A stretch of DNA of 64,000 nucleotides from Salinimicrobium gaetbulicola (GCF_042676025.1 NZ_JBHTJP010000032.1:1178001-1242000), one strand, 5' to 3'; counted from the stretch's first letter, positions 17,057 to 26,471 are shown. The notes: a model not told the origin generated them from the sequence alone. Program-made: numbers and translations.

Positions 17057-20000
17057 ATGGCTTATAAAAACCTGCCGGTAGTAGTGTTCTTACTACTCGC
17101 TACTACCCTCTTCGCACAGGAAAAAGAAGAAAAAGACAAATGGGATGTTACAGATCCCTACACCGCAGACTGGAACATTAACGAAGTGCCTTTACAAACA
17201 GATGAGGGTACCTGGATGAACCTGGACGTAAGCCCTGACGGTTCAAAGATCGTTTTTGACCTTTTAGGGGATATCTACATCATGCCTGCAAAAGGCGGGA
17301 AGGCCACCGCGCTTCGCTCTGGCATGGCCTACGAGGTGCAGCCGCGCTTCAGCCCGGACGGCAAGAAGATCGCCTTTACCAGCGACGCCGGCGGCGGGGA
17401 CAACATCTGGATCATGAACACAGACGGCAGCGAAGCCAGCCAACTTACCGATGAGAGCTTCAGGCTGCTCAACAACGCCGAGTGGACCGCAGACGGGAAT
17501 TCCATCATCGCGAGAAAACATTTTACTTCCGGACGCTCCCTTGGAGCCGGCGAGATGTGGCAGTACCACATCGCCGGAAAGGCCGGGCTTCAGCTTACCG
17601 AACGCAAGAACGACCAGCAGGACGTGAACGAACCGGCCGTGTCGCCGGACGGGCGCTACCTTTATTACAGCGAGGACATGTACCCGGGCGGGTACTTTCA
17701 GTACAACAAAGACCCGAACAAGCAGATCTACGTGATCAAACGCTACGACCTGCAAACAGGGGAAACCGTGCAGATCACCGGAGGTCCCGGCGGGGCCGCC
17801 AGGCCACAGATCTCCCCTGACGGAAACAAACTGGCTTTCGTAAAAAGGGTAAGAACCAAATCTGTGCTGTATGTACATGACCTGGAGACCGGCGAAGAGT
17901 GGCCTGTCTATGACAGCCTGAGCAAGGACCAGCAGGAGGCATGGGCCATCTTCGGCGTGTACCCCGGCTTCAGCTGGATGCCAAACAACAAGGACCTGGT
18001 CATCTGGAGCGAAGGAAAGATCAGGAAGGTCGATACCGAAGATTTCACTTCTGAAGTGATCCCGTTTTCCGTAGAAAACACCATCAAAATAGCCGATACG
18101 CACCGGGCAAAAACAGAGGTCTTTTCCGAAGAGTTCAACCCGAAAGTGATCCGTCACGCGGTAACTTCCCCGGACGGGAAAACGCTTGTCTTCAACGCGG
18201 TGGGATACCTGTGGAAAAAGAGATTACCCAACGGAGAGCCCGAAAGGATCACCAAAGACAAGAATTTCGAATTCGAGCCTGCTTTTTCCCCAGACGGAAA
18301 GAGCGTGGTGTACGTGACCTGGGACGACCAGGATTTCGGAAGCATTAAAAAAATAGGCCTGAACGGAAGAGATGCAAAGGTCCTTACTTCAGAAAAAGGT
18401 ATCTACAGGAATCCTGCATTCTCAAATGACGGTGCCAGCATTGTCTTTGTAAAGGAAAAAGGAAATTCAGACCAGGGACAGAGCTTCTCAAAAGAGCCGG
18501 GCATCTATACCATGAGCGCTTCCGGAGAAAACATTAAAAAGCTGACCAGGGAAGGAGACTTCCCGATGTTCGGTAAGAATGACGACCGCATCTTTTACCA
18601 GACGGGCGGCATGTTCTTCGGAAACCTCAGCAAGAGCCTGAAGAGCGTGGACCTGAACGGGCAGGACGAACGCACCCACATCACTTCAAAGCACGCGAAC
18701 CGACTGGTGCCGAGCCCTGATAACAAATGGATCGTGTTCACCAACCTGCACAAGGCCTACCTGGCTCCCTTTGTGATGACCGGGCAGACCATTGACCTGG
18801 ATGATAAGACCAAAGCCTTCCCGGTCACCCAGATCACCAAAGACGCGGGCATGAACCTGCACTGGTCTAAGGACAGTAAAAATGTGCACTGGACGCTGGG
18901 CGAGGAATACTTTACCAACAAGGTCGTGGAAAAATTTACCTTTTTGAAGAATTCGCCAGATTCGATCGCGCCTATCACCCAAAAGGGGATCAAAGTGGGG
19001 CTTAAACTGAAATCGGACGTTCCCGAAGGCAGGATCGCCTTCACCAACGCGCGTATCATCACCATGAACGGAGAGGAAGTGATCGAGAACGGCAGCATAG
19101 TAGTTGACGGAAACAAGATCGTGGCCGTGGGGAAAGCCGCTGATGTGGAGATCCCTGGAAACGCGAAAGTATATGATGTTTCCGGAAAGACCATCATGCC
19201 CGGGATCGTGGATGTGCACGCCCACCTTGGCGCGTTCAGGTACGGGCTTACTCCGCAGAAGCACTGGCCGGCATTCGCCAACCTTGCCTTTGGAGTGACC
19301 ACCGCCCATGACCCTTCCGCTTTGAGTGAAACCGTATTCGGAATGGCAGAGCTCGTAAAGAGCGGGGAAATGGTTGGACCTCGCATCTTCTCTACCGGGA
19401 TCATCCTGTACGGCGCCGAAGGAGATTTCAAGGCAGAGATCAACAACCTGGAAGACGCGAGATCTGCTTTGAGAAGAACCAAGGCTTTCGGAGCGAATTC
19501 AGTTAAAAGTTACAATCAGCCGCGTCGTGAACAACGTCAGCAGGTAATGCAGGCCGCAAAGGAACTTGACATGAACGTGGTGCCTGAAGGCGGAAGCACC
19601 TTCTTCCACAACATGAGCATGATCGTGGACGGGCATACGGGAATTGAACACAATATCCCGGTAGTTCCCGTGTACAAGGATATTGAAACCCTTTGGAGCA
19701 GCAGCAAGACCGGGTACACTCCTACCCTTATCGTGAACTACGGCGGTATCAACGGGGAATATTACTTCTATGAGAGATCAAAGGTCTGGGAAAATGAGCG
19801 ACTGCTCAACTTCACCCCTCGCGGACTTGTGGATGCGAGATCGAGACACCGTACCATTATTCCTGAAGAAGAATACGACAACGGGCCTGTCCTGGTTTCA
19901 AAAACCGCGAAAGCCCTGACCGATAAAGGCGTAAAAGTGAACCTGGGAGCGCACGGACAGTTACAGGGACTTGGCGCGCACTGGGAACTATGGTTGCTGC

Positions 20001-20350
20001 AAATGGGAGGCATGACCAATATGGAAGCCCTGCAGGCAGCCACCATCAACGGTGCGAACTACCTGGGAATGCAAACCGAGATCGGGTCCCTTGAAAAAGG
20101 CAAGCTGGCCGACCTTATCGTTTTGGACAAGGATCCGCTGGAGGACATCAGGAATTCTGAGACCGTGAAATACACTATGGTCAACGGAAGATTGTATGAA
20201 GCCGAAACCATGAACGAGATAGGAAACAGCTCACGCGAACGCGGGGAATTCTACTGGGAAAACGCGAAATATAACGAGGCATTCCCATGGCACGAGGAAA
20301 CCCAGAGCTTTACCGCACCGGGATGTTCCTGTCACGCGAGCAAGAATTAG
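17057..20350 (+). CDS. Secreted TolB-like beta-propeller/amidohydrolase fusion protein
   Basis: 1097 residues. The signal peptide probably ends at TLFAQ. Residues about 40-640 are a run of PD40/TolB-like propeller repeats (recurring SPDGKKIAF-type units). From about 655 an amidohydrolase domain follows, with VDVHAHLG giving the first two metal His ligands, VKSY a likely carboxylated Lys and DGHTGIEHN a third His. Where related enzymes have the final Asp there is LGAHGQ, and the fourth-ligand position reads VPEGGS, so the site deviates from the classic dinuclear one. The enzyme is likely a periplasmic peptidase- or prolidase-like hydrolase. Codon use is markedly more GC-rich than neighbours, which also creates long antisense ORFs. 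Confidence 0.88.
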   Translation: MAYKNLPVVVFLLLATTLFAQEKEEKDKWDVTDPYTADWNINEVPLQTDEGTWMNLDVSPDGSKIVFDLLGDIYIMPAKGGKATALRSGMAYEVQPRFSPDGKKIAFTSDAGGGDNIWIMNTDGSEASQLTDESFRLLNNAEWTADGNSIIARKHFTSGRSLGAGEMWQYHIAGKAGLQLTERKNDQQDVNEPAVSPDGRYLYYSEDMYPGGYFQYNKDPNKQIYVIKRYDLQTGETVQITGGPGGAARPQISPDGNKLAFVKRVRTKSVLYVHDLETGEEWPVYDSLSKDQQEAWAIFGVYPGFSWMPNNKDLVIWSEGKIRKVDTEDFTSEVIPFSVENTIKIADTHRAKTEVFSEEFNPKVIRHAVTSPDGKTLVFNAVGYLWKKRLPNGEPERITKDKNFEFEPAFSPDGKSVVYVTWDDQDFGSIKKIGLNGRDAKVLTSEKGIYRNPAFSNDGASIVFVKEKGNSDQGQSFSKEPGIYTMSASGENIKKLTREGDFPMFGKNDDRIFYQTGGMFFGNLSKSLKSVDLNGQDERTHITSKHANRLVPSPDNKWIVFTNLHKAYLAPFVMTGQTIDLDDKTKAFPVTQITKDAGMNLHWSKDSKNVHWTLGEEYFTNKVVEKFTFLKNSPDSIAPITQKGIKVGLKLKSDVPEGRIAFTNARIITMNGEEVIENGSIVVDGNKIVAVGKAADVEIPGNAKVYDVSGKTIMPGIVDVHAHLGAFRYGLTPQKHWPAFANLAFGVTTAHDPSALSETVFGMAELVKSGEMVGPRIFSTGIILYGAEGDFKAEINNLEDARSALRRTKAFGANSVKSYNQPRREQRQQVMQAAKELDMNVVPEGGSTFFHNMSMIVDGHTGIEHNIPVVPVYKDIETLWSSSKTGYTPTLIVNYGGINGEYYFYERSKVWENERLLNFTPRGLVDARSRHRTIIPEEEYDNGPVLVSKTAKALTDKGVKVNLGAHGQLQGLGAHWELWLLQMGGMTNMEALQAATINGANYLGMQTEIGSLEKGKLADLIVLDKDPLEDIRNSETVKYTMVNGRLYEAETMNEIGNSSRERGEFYWENAKYNEAFPWHEETQSFTAPGCSCHASKN

Positions 20351-20384
20351 TCGACAGTCTTTAGACTATAGACCTTGGAAAGAT

Positions 20385-20418
20385 AAAGCCGGGATCCTGA
20401 TGGGGTTCCGGTTTTTTT
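20385..20418 (+). terminator. Intrinsic terminator of the amidohydrolase gene
   Basis: A stem formed by aaagccggga and ttccggttt, with an inner tcc/ggg extension, is followed by seven T residues. It begins 34 bp after the stop codon. Confidence 0.7.
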
Positions 20419-20440
20419 GTTTGGAAAGCTGCGTGAGGTT

Positions 20441-20629
20441 TCTTTTTCCGGTTTTCCCCTGCCCTAAAGGGAGCCGGAAAAAGTAGCTGAACTATTTTTA
20501 AGCCGTCAGTTCGAGTGTTTTTCAAAACCGGTTCTCGATACGCCCCGATGACTATCGGGGCACTCGAACTGACGGTTTTGAAAAAGGTATCGAGAACAGA
20601 GGCTTTCATAACTCCCTTGTTCTCGATAC
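20441..20629. repeat. Intergenic repeat, copy 1 (about 190 bp)
   Basis: Nearly identical to 20802-20991 (offset 361 bp). It contains an internal pair of 15-bp inverted repeats, ccgtcagttcgagtg at 20503-20517 and its exact reverse complement at 20561-20575, plus a second inverted pair built on tctcgatac/tatcgaga. Non-coding. With copy 2 it fills most of the 877-bp gap 20351-21227. Confidence 0.8.
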
Positions 20630-20801
20630 GATCCCGACAGGTATAAGGACTAAAGGGGAAAAAGTAAATCACCAAACTCCAAATTCCAGTTTCGGTTTCA
20701 CCCAGGGACTTCGACTAATCCTCCCTGCGGTCGGGCTCAGTCTGACAATGTCATCCAGAACTCTGATTTCGATTTTTGCCACCCAGAGTTCAATAGAGAT
20801 C

Positions 20802-20991
20802 TCTTTTTCCGGTTTTCCCCTGCCCTAAAGGGAGCCGGAAAAAGTAGCTGAACTATTTTTAAGCCGTCAGTTCGAGTTTTTTTCAAAACCGGTTCTCGAT
20901 ACACCCCGATGGCCATCGGGGCACTCGAACTGACGGTTTTGAAAATTGTATCGAGAACAGAGGCTTTTCATAACTCCCTTGTTCTCGATAC
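20802..20991. repeat. Intergenic repeat, copy 2, with a third inverted-repeat end at 21023-21037
   Basis: Second copy of the 20441-20629 element. The 15-bp end sequence appears at 20864 (slightly degenerate), 20922-20936 and again at 21023-21037. A separate direct repeat around cctccctgcggtcgggctca occurs in both halves of the gap (about 20719 and 21099). No gene is seen in 20351-21227. Confidence 0.78.
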
Positions 20992-21149
20992 ACCTTCCCA
21001 ACTGCAAAAGCAGTTGGAAAGCCACTCGAACTGACGGAAACAGTTAGGTAAAAAGCTACAGTAAACCCTGTATCATAATACAGCAGCCTTCGACTTTTCC
21101 TCCCTGCGGTCGGGCTCAGTCTGACAACTGGAAAAAACCTAAATTTGGC

Positions 21150-21225
21150 CCGGGAATTGAGTACCGGGAACTGATAACCGAGAACCGAAAACTCATAACT
21201 CATAACTCTGAACTCATAACTAAAT
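21150..21225. repeat. Low-complexity 'aactcataact' repeats
   Basis: Several imperfect copies of gaactgataacc/aactcataact lie just before the DUF6122 gene. They are non-coding and resemble the simple repeats at 682-746; probably slippage-derived. Confidence 0.6.
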
Positions 21226-21227
21226 AA

Positions 21228-21593
21228 ATGTTTCAAACCCTTGTCCATTATTCCCTTCACTTCCTGGCCATTGGCGCCATCGCTTACTGGTATGATAAAA
21301 CCAACTGGAAGCGGAACTGGCTCATCCTGCTGGCGACCATGGCTGTGGACCTGGATCATTTGCTGGCCGACCCCATTTTTCATCCCGGGCGTTGCGGGAT
21401 AGGCTTTCACGTTTTACATTCGGAATATGTGATCCCTGTCTATTTACTGGGAGCGATGTTCTTAAAAAGGTCTGTGCTTAAGCTCATTTTCATCGGGCTC
21501 AGCTTTCATATGTTCACAGATCTCACGGATTGTCTCTGGATGTATTCGGAATGCGGCAGCTGTGAGATCAGGGAAGTATTTTCGGGATTTTAA
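21228..21593 (+). CDS. DUF6122 family small membrane protein
   Basis: 121 residues with three or four transmembrane helices. Conserved-looking polar residues are embedded in or near the helices: HYSLHF at the start, DLDHLLADP in the middle, HVLHSEY, and HMFTDLTDC near the end. Repeated H/D pairs inside a small membrane protein recall metal-dependent membrane hydrolases of the YdjM/LexA-induced type, and the length and motif order match DUF6122. Biochemical role unknown. It is monocistronic, directly behind the repeat-rich gap. Confidence 0.78.
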   Translation: MFQTLVHYSLHFLAIGAIAYWYDKTNWKRNWLILLATMAVDLDHLLADPIFHPGRCGIGFHVLHSEYVIPVYLLGAMFLKRSVLKLIFIGLSFHMFTDLTDCLWMYSECGSCEIREVFSGF

Positions 21594-21740
21594 GCAGCTT
21601 CGAAAGAAAGGTTTTTCTTATTAAATGAATGGTAAACAATTCAGATAGAATGAGTTCATCTGAAATTTCTACGGGATGCTCTATAATAAATCACGTTTTA
21701 GGGTATAAATAAAACGGATTCCGTTTTCATTTGAATCCTG

Positions 21741-21756
21741 AATTCCTTTATATTTA
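21741..21756 (+). promoter_or_regulatory. Promoter-like 16-mer upstream of the deoxynucleoside kinase
   Basis: aattcctttatattta contains TATATTTA, one base from TAnnTTTG. The identical 16-mer lies before the gene at 43334 (43297-43312), which supports function. Confidence 0.45.
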
Positions 21757-21811
21757 CCCTCGGTGAAAATTTCACCCATTCCAGAATTAGCAGCCTAAAA
21801 AAGAACAGAAT

Positions 21812-22429
21812 ATGCATGTAGCCATCGCAGGAAACATCGGTGCCGGAAAGACGACCTTAACTAAATTATTAGCCAAACATTTTGACTGGGAACCTCAATT
21901 CGAGGATGTTCTTGAAAATCCATACTTAGAGGATTTTTACAACAAGATGGAACGCTGGTCTTTCAACCTGCAGATCTACTTCCTCAACAGCAGATTCAGA
22001 CAGGTTCTGGAATTAAGGGAAAGCGGAAAATCCATCATTCAGGATCGTACCATTTATGAGGACGCGCACATTTTCGCTCCCAACCTGCACGCCATGGGTC
22101 TTATGACCAATCGCGACTATGAAAACTACAGATCCCTGTTCGATTTGATGGAGCGAGTGGTAAAAGGGCCCGATCTTTTGATCTATCTTAGAAGCAGTAT
22201 CCCAAATCTGGTTTCACAGATCCACAAGCGTGGCCGCGACTACGAGAATTCTATTTCCATTGACTACCTGAGCCGACTTAACGAACGTTACGAAGCCTGG
22301 GTTCACAACTACACCAAAGGTAACCTGCTGATCATTGACGTTGACAACATCAACTTCGTGGATAACCCCGAGGATCTTGGGAACATCATTACCCGCGTGG
22401 ACGGAGAATTACACGGACTTTTTAAATAG
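21812..22429 (+). CDS. Deoxynucleoside kinase
   Basis: 205 residues, the usual length of bacterial deoxyadenosine/deoxyguanosine-type kinases. The P-loop GNIGAGKTT is at residues 7-15. The family's DRTIYED motif (substrate-base recognition and catalytic Asp-Arg) is near residue 76, and the LID-region RGRDYE lies near residue 146. It phosphorylates deoxyribonucleosides in the salvage route to dNTPs, in the cytoplasm. It is monocistronic. Base specificity cannot be told reliably from sequence. Confidence 0.9.
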   Translation: MHVAIAGNIGAGKTTLTKLLAKHFDWEPQFEDVLENPYLEDFYNKMERWSFNLQIYFLNSRFRQVLELRESGKSIIQDRTIYEDAHIFAPNLHAMGLMTNRDYENYRSLFDLMERVVKGPDLLIYLRSSIPNLVSQIHKRGRDYENSISIDYLSRLNERYEAWVHNYTKGNLLIIDVDNINFVDNPEDLGNIITRVDGELHGLFK

Positions 22430-22717
22430 TCTTTAGAATTTAGAAGTTAGGTTTTAGAGGCTGGATGTTCCTCTCTGACATTTCGGAAAAAAGTTGAGAT
22501 TTTATTGTCATCCCGACGGAGCCTGAGAAGACAACGAGGGATCTCTTTCCTTGTCGCGCGTTGCCGGCATTGGAATTTGGAATTTCATTCTCTGCTCTTT
22601 ATTCCTTTTTCTGATAATTGTTGATTGTCGAATGAGATCCACTGTTAACTCAATTTTATAGACATTTTTTGGAAAGTGTTTTATTTTAGCAGGGTTCAAT
22701 CAGCAAAAAAACAAGTG

Positions 22718-23362
22718 ATGGAATCGCAGAAGTTAAAAAGGCCAAGGCATAAAGGCTCTCCGCAACTTTTTAAAAGCCCTTTTCTCGAAAAGTTGACGCA
22801 CACGCACATCTCTTTGCCGCTCATCATCTTTGGCGGGATCTCCGGGTTTCTTATCTACTACGGAATCATTGAAAAAGGTTTCGAAGTTCCGGAAATGGTT
22901 TTTTTATTTGCAGCCGGCTTGTTCTTTTTCACCCTTGTGGAATACCTGATGCACAGGTATCTCTATCATATTCCCGCTACCACCGAAAGGAAGAAAAAGA
23001 TCGCCTACACCATGCACGGGGTGCACCATGATTATCCAAAAGATAAATCCCGGCTGGCCATGCCCCCGGTGCTGAGTCTATTAATAGCTTCCATTTTATT
23101 TGTCATTTACAGGGCAGTGCTGGGGGACCTGGTGTTCGGTTTTCTCGCAGGTTTCCTCCTTGGCTACGCCCTTTACCTCGCGGTGCATTATTCAGTGCAT
23201 GCTTTCAGGGTACCCAACAATTTCCTGAAGCTTCTGTGGCACCACCACAGCATTCATCATTACCGGGAACCCGACAGGGCCTTTGGGGTATCTTCTCCCT
23301 TGTGGGATATCATCTTCAGGACCATGCCCAGAAAGGCACCGGTGGAACGCAATAAAGGGTAA
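22718..23362 (+). CDS. Sterol desaturase/fatty acid hydroxylase family membrane enzyme
   Basis: 214 residues from the ATG at 22718, preferred because the 14 codons before it (to 22676) are not typical of the family. Four or more helices surround the histidine clusters HRYLYH, HGVHHDYPKDKSR, HYSVH and WHHHSIHH, which bind the di-iron centre of membrane hydroxylases. The spacing resembles FA2H/Scs7-type fatty acid 2-hydroxylases without the cytochrome b5 domain. A role in hydroxylating sphingolipid or capnine-type fatty acids of Bacteroidota is plausible but inferred. Confidence 0.85.
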   Translation: MESQKLKRPRHKGSPQLFKSPFLEKLTHTHISLPLIIFGGISGFLIYYGIIEKGFEVPEMVFLFAAGLFFFTLVEYLMHRYLYHIPATTERKKKIAYTMHGVHHDYPKDKSRLAMPPVLSLLIASILFVIYRAVLGDLVFGFLAGFLLGYALYLAVHYSVHAFRVPNNFLKLLWHHHSIHHYREPDRAFGVSSPLWDIIFRTMPRKAPVERNKG

Positions 23363-23455
23363 TTTGATTAAACACTTTAAAATAAAATCTGCGGTCTCTG
23401 CCGGAGGTGCCAGAAGCGAAAAGGAATATTTAATTAAACCGATGCTATCATAAAA

Positions 23456-23489
23456 AAACCGGCTTCTTCAGTATTAAAAAAGCCGGTTT
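23456..23489 (-). terminator. Terminator of the subtilase gene
   Basis: A 10-bp perfect stem, aaaccggctt/aagccggttt, with a 14-nt loop and an A-run on the plus strand that becomes a U-run on the minus-strand transcript. It starts 20 bp past the subtilase stop. Confidence 0.75.
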
Positions 23490-23508
23490 CAAAATTATAT
23501 TCTATCCC

Positions 23509-24945
23509 TTACTGCCCAACAGCAAAGTTAGCATTGATACTTCCATTTCCCAGAAACACACTCTGACCGTCTCCATCTGGCTGGTCAGCCGAGTTTATCA
23601 ATTGTTTCAGAACTTCATGAGGAGCCATTTGCCCTCCATTCCCGGCTATAATAAGAGCAGCTACACCTGAGGCATGCGGCGCAGCCATACTGGTTCCCGC
23701 ACTATAACCCCAACCGTTAGAAATGGTACTCCACACCATATCATATGGATAAACGGAACCATCTGAATATACCAGGTCAAAATCCCCTCCCGGAGCTGCA
23801 AGGTCCACCAAAGATCTACCATGATTGGTATAACTGGCAGGAACATCAAAACTTACATCTGGATATGAAAGATAGCCTTCGGGAGCGGTCGCAGATATTG
23901 TTATTACATTATTAAGCCCTCCTGGTAATTTAACATAAGCCTCATTACCGTCATAGTTCACACCGTCGTTACCTGCTGAGGCGATAATAGTCGCTCCTTT
24001 ACTATAGGCATAATTTATTGCTCTTTGTTGTGCGAGGACAATCTCTGCAATGTATTTCGCCGGTATATGAAACTTATTTCCATCAGCATCAACCAACCAG
24101 CCGTTTTTGTTCAAAGTGGCCCCTAAACTCATATTTATTACATCAGCTCCATTGTCTGCGGCGTAGACAATACCTTCATTAATGGTGCTGAAACTTCCGC
24201 TTCCCGTCACTTCAGACAATACCTTAACAGCTACCAACTCAGCATGTGGAGCTACCCCTATCAGTCTTAAATTATTTGTAGCTGCGATGGTACCCGCAAC
24301 GTGAGTTCCATGGTTGAAATAAAATCCAGGCTGAATGTTCCAGTCTTCATCCGGATAAAAGGATTCTGAAAGCTCTGTATTAAGATTACCTGCCAAATCG
24401 GGATGTTCCGCATCTATTCCTGAATCAAGAACAAAGACAGTTGCACCCATACCTGTATAACCTTTTGCCCAGGCCTGGGGTGCTTCTATAGCTTCCATTC
24501 CCCAAAGACGTTGCATGTAATATACCGGTTCTCCAAAAGCATATTCCCCAACAGCATTCTCAGCTGCTCCAACCTCTTCATACTCCGACTCGAAATACTC
24601 TGCAGAAGGAATCCACTTAATTTCATAATCGGGAACAACAGATACAATTTCTTTGTTTTTTAAAGTATTTTTTACGAAGTGCAGATCATTACTGCTTACA
24701 ACTGCTACTCCAATTTGCGGAATGCTTTTCACCACGTCCCCACTTACTTCTAGAAAACTTTCTGTGCTTTTTGACATTTGATCACTTTCTGTGATCACCA
24801 TGTAATTCTTAAAGGGAGGTTCCTCCAGTTCAGCTGCAACCGGTTTAACCTCTTCCTGAATGTCCTCTGACTGACAGGAAATTAAAATCAGCCCTATTAC
24901 AAGAGCTGAAAATGACATTTTAAAAAACCCTACTTTTTTTGTCAT
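23509..24945 (-). CDS. Subtilisin-family (S8) serine peptidase, lipoprotein
   Basis: 478 residues. The signal peptide ends at lipobox Cys24 (LILISCQS). Residues about 45-112 are an inhibitor_I9-type propeptide (YMVITES, GVAVVSS, IVSVVPDYEIK). The catalytic triad is visible: D174 in LDSGIDAEHPD, H212 in NHGTHVAGT and S419 in SAGTSMAAPHASG, with the oxyanion Asn in SAGNDG. It should be a lipid-anchored protease at the cell surface or periplasm, processing itself by removal of the propeptide. No Por-type C-terminal secretion domain is present. Monocistronic with its own terminator. Confidence 0.93.
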   Translation of the reverse strand: MTKKVGFFKMSFSALVIGLILISCQSEDIQEEVKPVAAELEEPPFKNYMVITESDQMSKSTESFLEVSGDVVKSIPQIGVAVVSSNDLHFVKNTLKNKEIVSVVPDYEIKWIPSAEYFESEYEEVGAAENAVGEYAFGEPVYYMQRLWGMEAIEAPQAWAKGYTGMGATVFVLDSGIDAEHPDLAGNLNTELSESFYPDEDWNIQPGFYFNHGTHVAGTIAATNNLRLIGVAPHAELVAVKVLSEVTGSGSFSTINEGIVYAADNGADVINMSLGATLNKNGWLVDADGNKFHIPAKYIAEIVLAQQRAINYAYSKGATIIASAGNDGVNYDGNEAYVKLPGGLNNVITISATAPEGYLSYPDVSFDVPASYTNHGRSLVDLAAPGGDFDLVYSDGSVYPYDMVWSTISNGWGYSAGTSMAAPHASGVAALIIAGNGGQMAPHEVLKQLINSADQPDGDGQSVFLGNGSINANFAVGQ

Positions 24946-25309
24946 GATTAAATTTTATGATTAATATTATTTACAATCGGTTAATATATAACCCTAACTA
25001 CTTAAAAACCATTTTTTTAACACCAGGCCTATTTATTTTATATAAAATACGCCAAGAAGCCTTTTTGTTGAGAATATATCAATAATACAGAGTTGAAGCT
25101 GAGAATTCGTTAACCGAATTCAGTAGGAAATTATTTTTATAAGAATTTGAGACCGTTAGCTGTAAAATATTTTACTGATAAAATCAAATTAATGAACACA
25201 GCAACAGCCTAAGAATGATGTTTTTAAATATATATCCTCATTCTAAACTACCAGTATTAAGATTTCCGAAAGCTAATTTTCCGAAAATTTTTAGCTTTTC
25301 GATCCTGTT
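24946..25309. other. AT-rich intergenic region without a visible gene
   Basis: 364 bp, strongly AT-rich, presumably holding the subtilase promoter. The only structure noticed is an imperfect inverted repeat at 25267-25301 (cgaaagctaa against ttagcttttcg) just past the end of the App1-like gene; it lacks a U-tract, so a terminator role is uncertain. Confidence 0.5.
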
Positions 25310-26347
25310 TTAGTGAATAAACCCATGTTTCTTAGCATGTTTTTCCGCTTCTTCCGAAGTTTTGACCAACAGCACGGGAACCGTTTTAAAATTTTCCACC
25401 ACACTTCTCACTCTTTTCATTCTTCGTTTGTGCTTAACGCTCCTCAGATAGATGGCCAGGATACGATCAGAAAACTGTGCGGCAATATCTGTATAGATCG
25501 CTGGATCGTGCTCCCCGCTGTCACCAATGAGAATAAAGTTCAGGTGCGGATAGGTCTTCAGGATATTGATGATCTCCTTTTGCTTATGAGGTTTTTCAGG
25601 CCTTAGCGTTTTATCAAAAGGGGTTCTGAAATCCCTCAATAATATAGGCCCCTTCGGAAAGCCGTTTATTTCCAAAAACAATTTCAGGTATTCATACAGA
25701 TTCCACGGACTGTTGCTCAGGTAAAAGACCGGATTTTGCTCATTCCCGGAAGCGCCTTCGTGCAGGGCACGGTAAAATTCCGGAGAACCTTCCAAAGAGA
25801 TCCTGGAATGCGCCTTTTTAAAAAGGGAGTTATGGAGCACCCTCCATTTTAAAAACGAGGTCACGCCGGTATGCAAGATGGTATCGTCAATATCACTGAT
25901 GACACCAAAAGCAGCAGTTCTCGGAGGGATCAGCATTTCGGCTTCAAAGGAATTATCCTGGGTGATAATGCTGTTTTGAACCTCATTCTTAAAGGAAACG
26001 TTCAACGGCACCCACCCTTCCTTGTCGGCGTATTTCTTCAGGTTCATAGAAGTGGCACGGTCGAACAGGAAGTAGCCCTCCTGGTTCGTCTTTTCTGACA
26101 GCCCGCTATTATTCGGCAGGTGCAACAGCACTTCCGCCCCTCTAACCTCGTCTGTATCGAACTGTTTATAGGTGTTCTTGAGCGTATACAGAAAAGACTG
26201 GTCCTCGAACATTTCGAGTTTGTCATCATCCAGCGCCCGACCCAACAAATACAAATGCCCGGCAGTGCCGTAACTCCGGTAAGGAGCCAGTTTTACTTCG
26301 GGTTTAGAGGTAAGATGATTTTTAAGTCTACCAAAAATTCGGTTCAT
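25310..26347 (-). CDS. App1/DUF2183 phosphatidate phosphatase-like protein
   Basis: 345 residues. The catalytic HAD-type motif DxDxT appears as SDIDDT at residues 151-156, followed by the family's FLKWRVLH region, FYLSNSPWNLYEYL and the acidic IGDSGEHDP motif. This is the App1 arrangement first described in the yeast actin-patch phosphatidate phosphatase; bacterial homologues are thought to dephosphorylate phosphatidate or related lipids. The N-terminal 140 residues form a beta-rich domain. It lies downstream of hppA on the same strand, but a strong terminator at 26418-26446 separates them. Confidence 0.87.
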   Translation of the reverse strand: MNRIFGRLKNHLTSKPEVKLAPYRSYGTAGHLYLLGRALDDDKLEMFEDQSFLYTLKNTYKQFDTDEVRGAEVLLHLPNNSGLSEKTNQEGYFLFDRATSMNLKKYADKEGWVPLNVSFKNEVQNSIITQDNSFEAEMLIPPRTAAFGVISDIDDTILHTGVTSFLKWRVLHNSLFKKAHSRISLEGSPEFYRALHEGASGNEQNPVFYLSNSPWNLYEYLKLFLEINGFPKGPILLRDFRTPFDKTLRPEKPHKQKEIINILKTYPHLNFILIGDSGEHDPAIYTDIAAQFSDRILAIYLRSVKHKRRMKRVRSVVENFKTVPVLLVKTSEEAEKHAKKHGFIH

Positions 26348-26417
26348 ACACCAGGTTCAAAAATGAGGTTTTTGACACTTCTTATTTTTCAGGTTGCTTC
26401 AAGGTACACCTTAAATG

Positions 26418-26446
26418 AAAAATCCCCCGCAAATGCAGGGGATTTT
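26418..26446 (-). terminator. Terminator of hppA
   Basis: aaaatcccc pairs with ggggatttt around an 11-nt GC-containing loop; the minus-strand transcript then has a U-run. It lies 26 bp past the hppA stop. Confidence 0.75.
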
Positions 26447-26471
26447 AAATATATTTTAGGAAACTCTTTCT

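Noticed and set aside
17264..18157. 297-codon antisense ORF inside the amidohydrolase gene
   Set aside because: It is a shadow created by the GC-rich codon usage of the sense gene; the sense frame has clear domains and a signal peptide. The antisense translation has no recognisable family.
18686..19482. Two overlapping antisense ORFs of 207 and 241 codons
   Set aside because: Same cause as above; they overlap each other and a well-supported gene.
20361..20675. Minus-strand ORF of 104 codons within the repeats
   Set aside because: It is made of terminator and repeat sequence only.
20883..21410. Minus-strand ORF of 175 codons over the repeat region and start of DUF6122
   Set aside because: It covers simple repeats and inverted repeats and has no family signature; the plus-strand DUF6122 gene is better supported.
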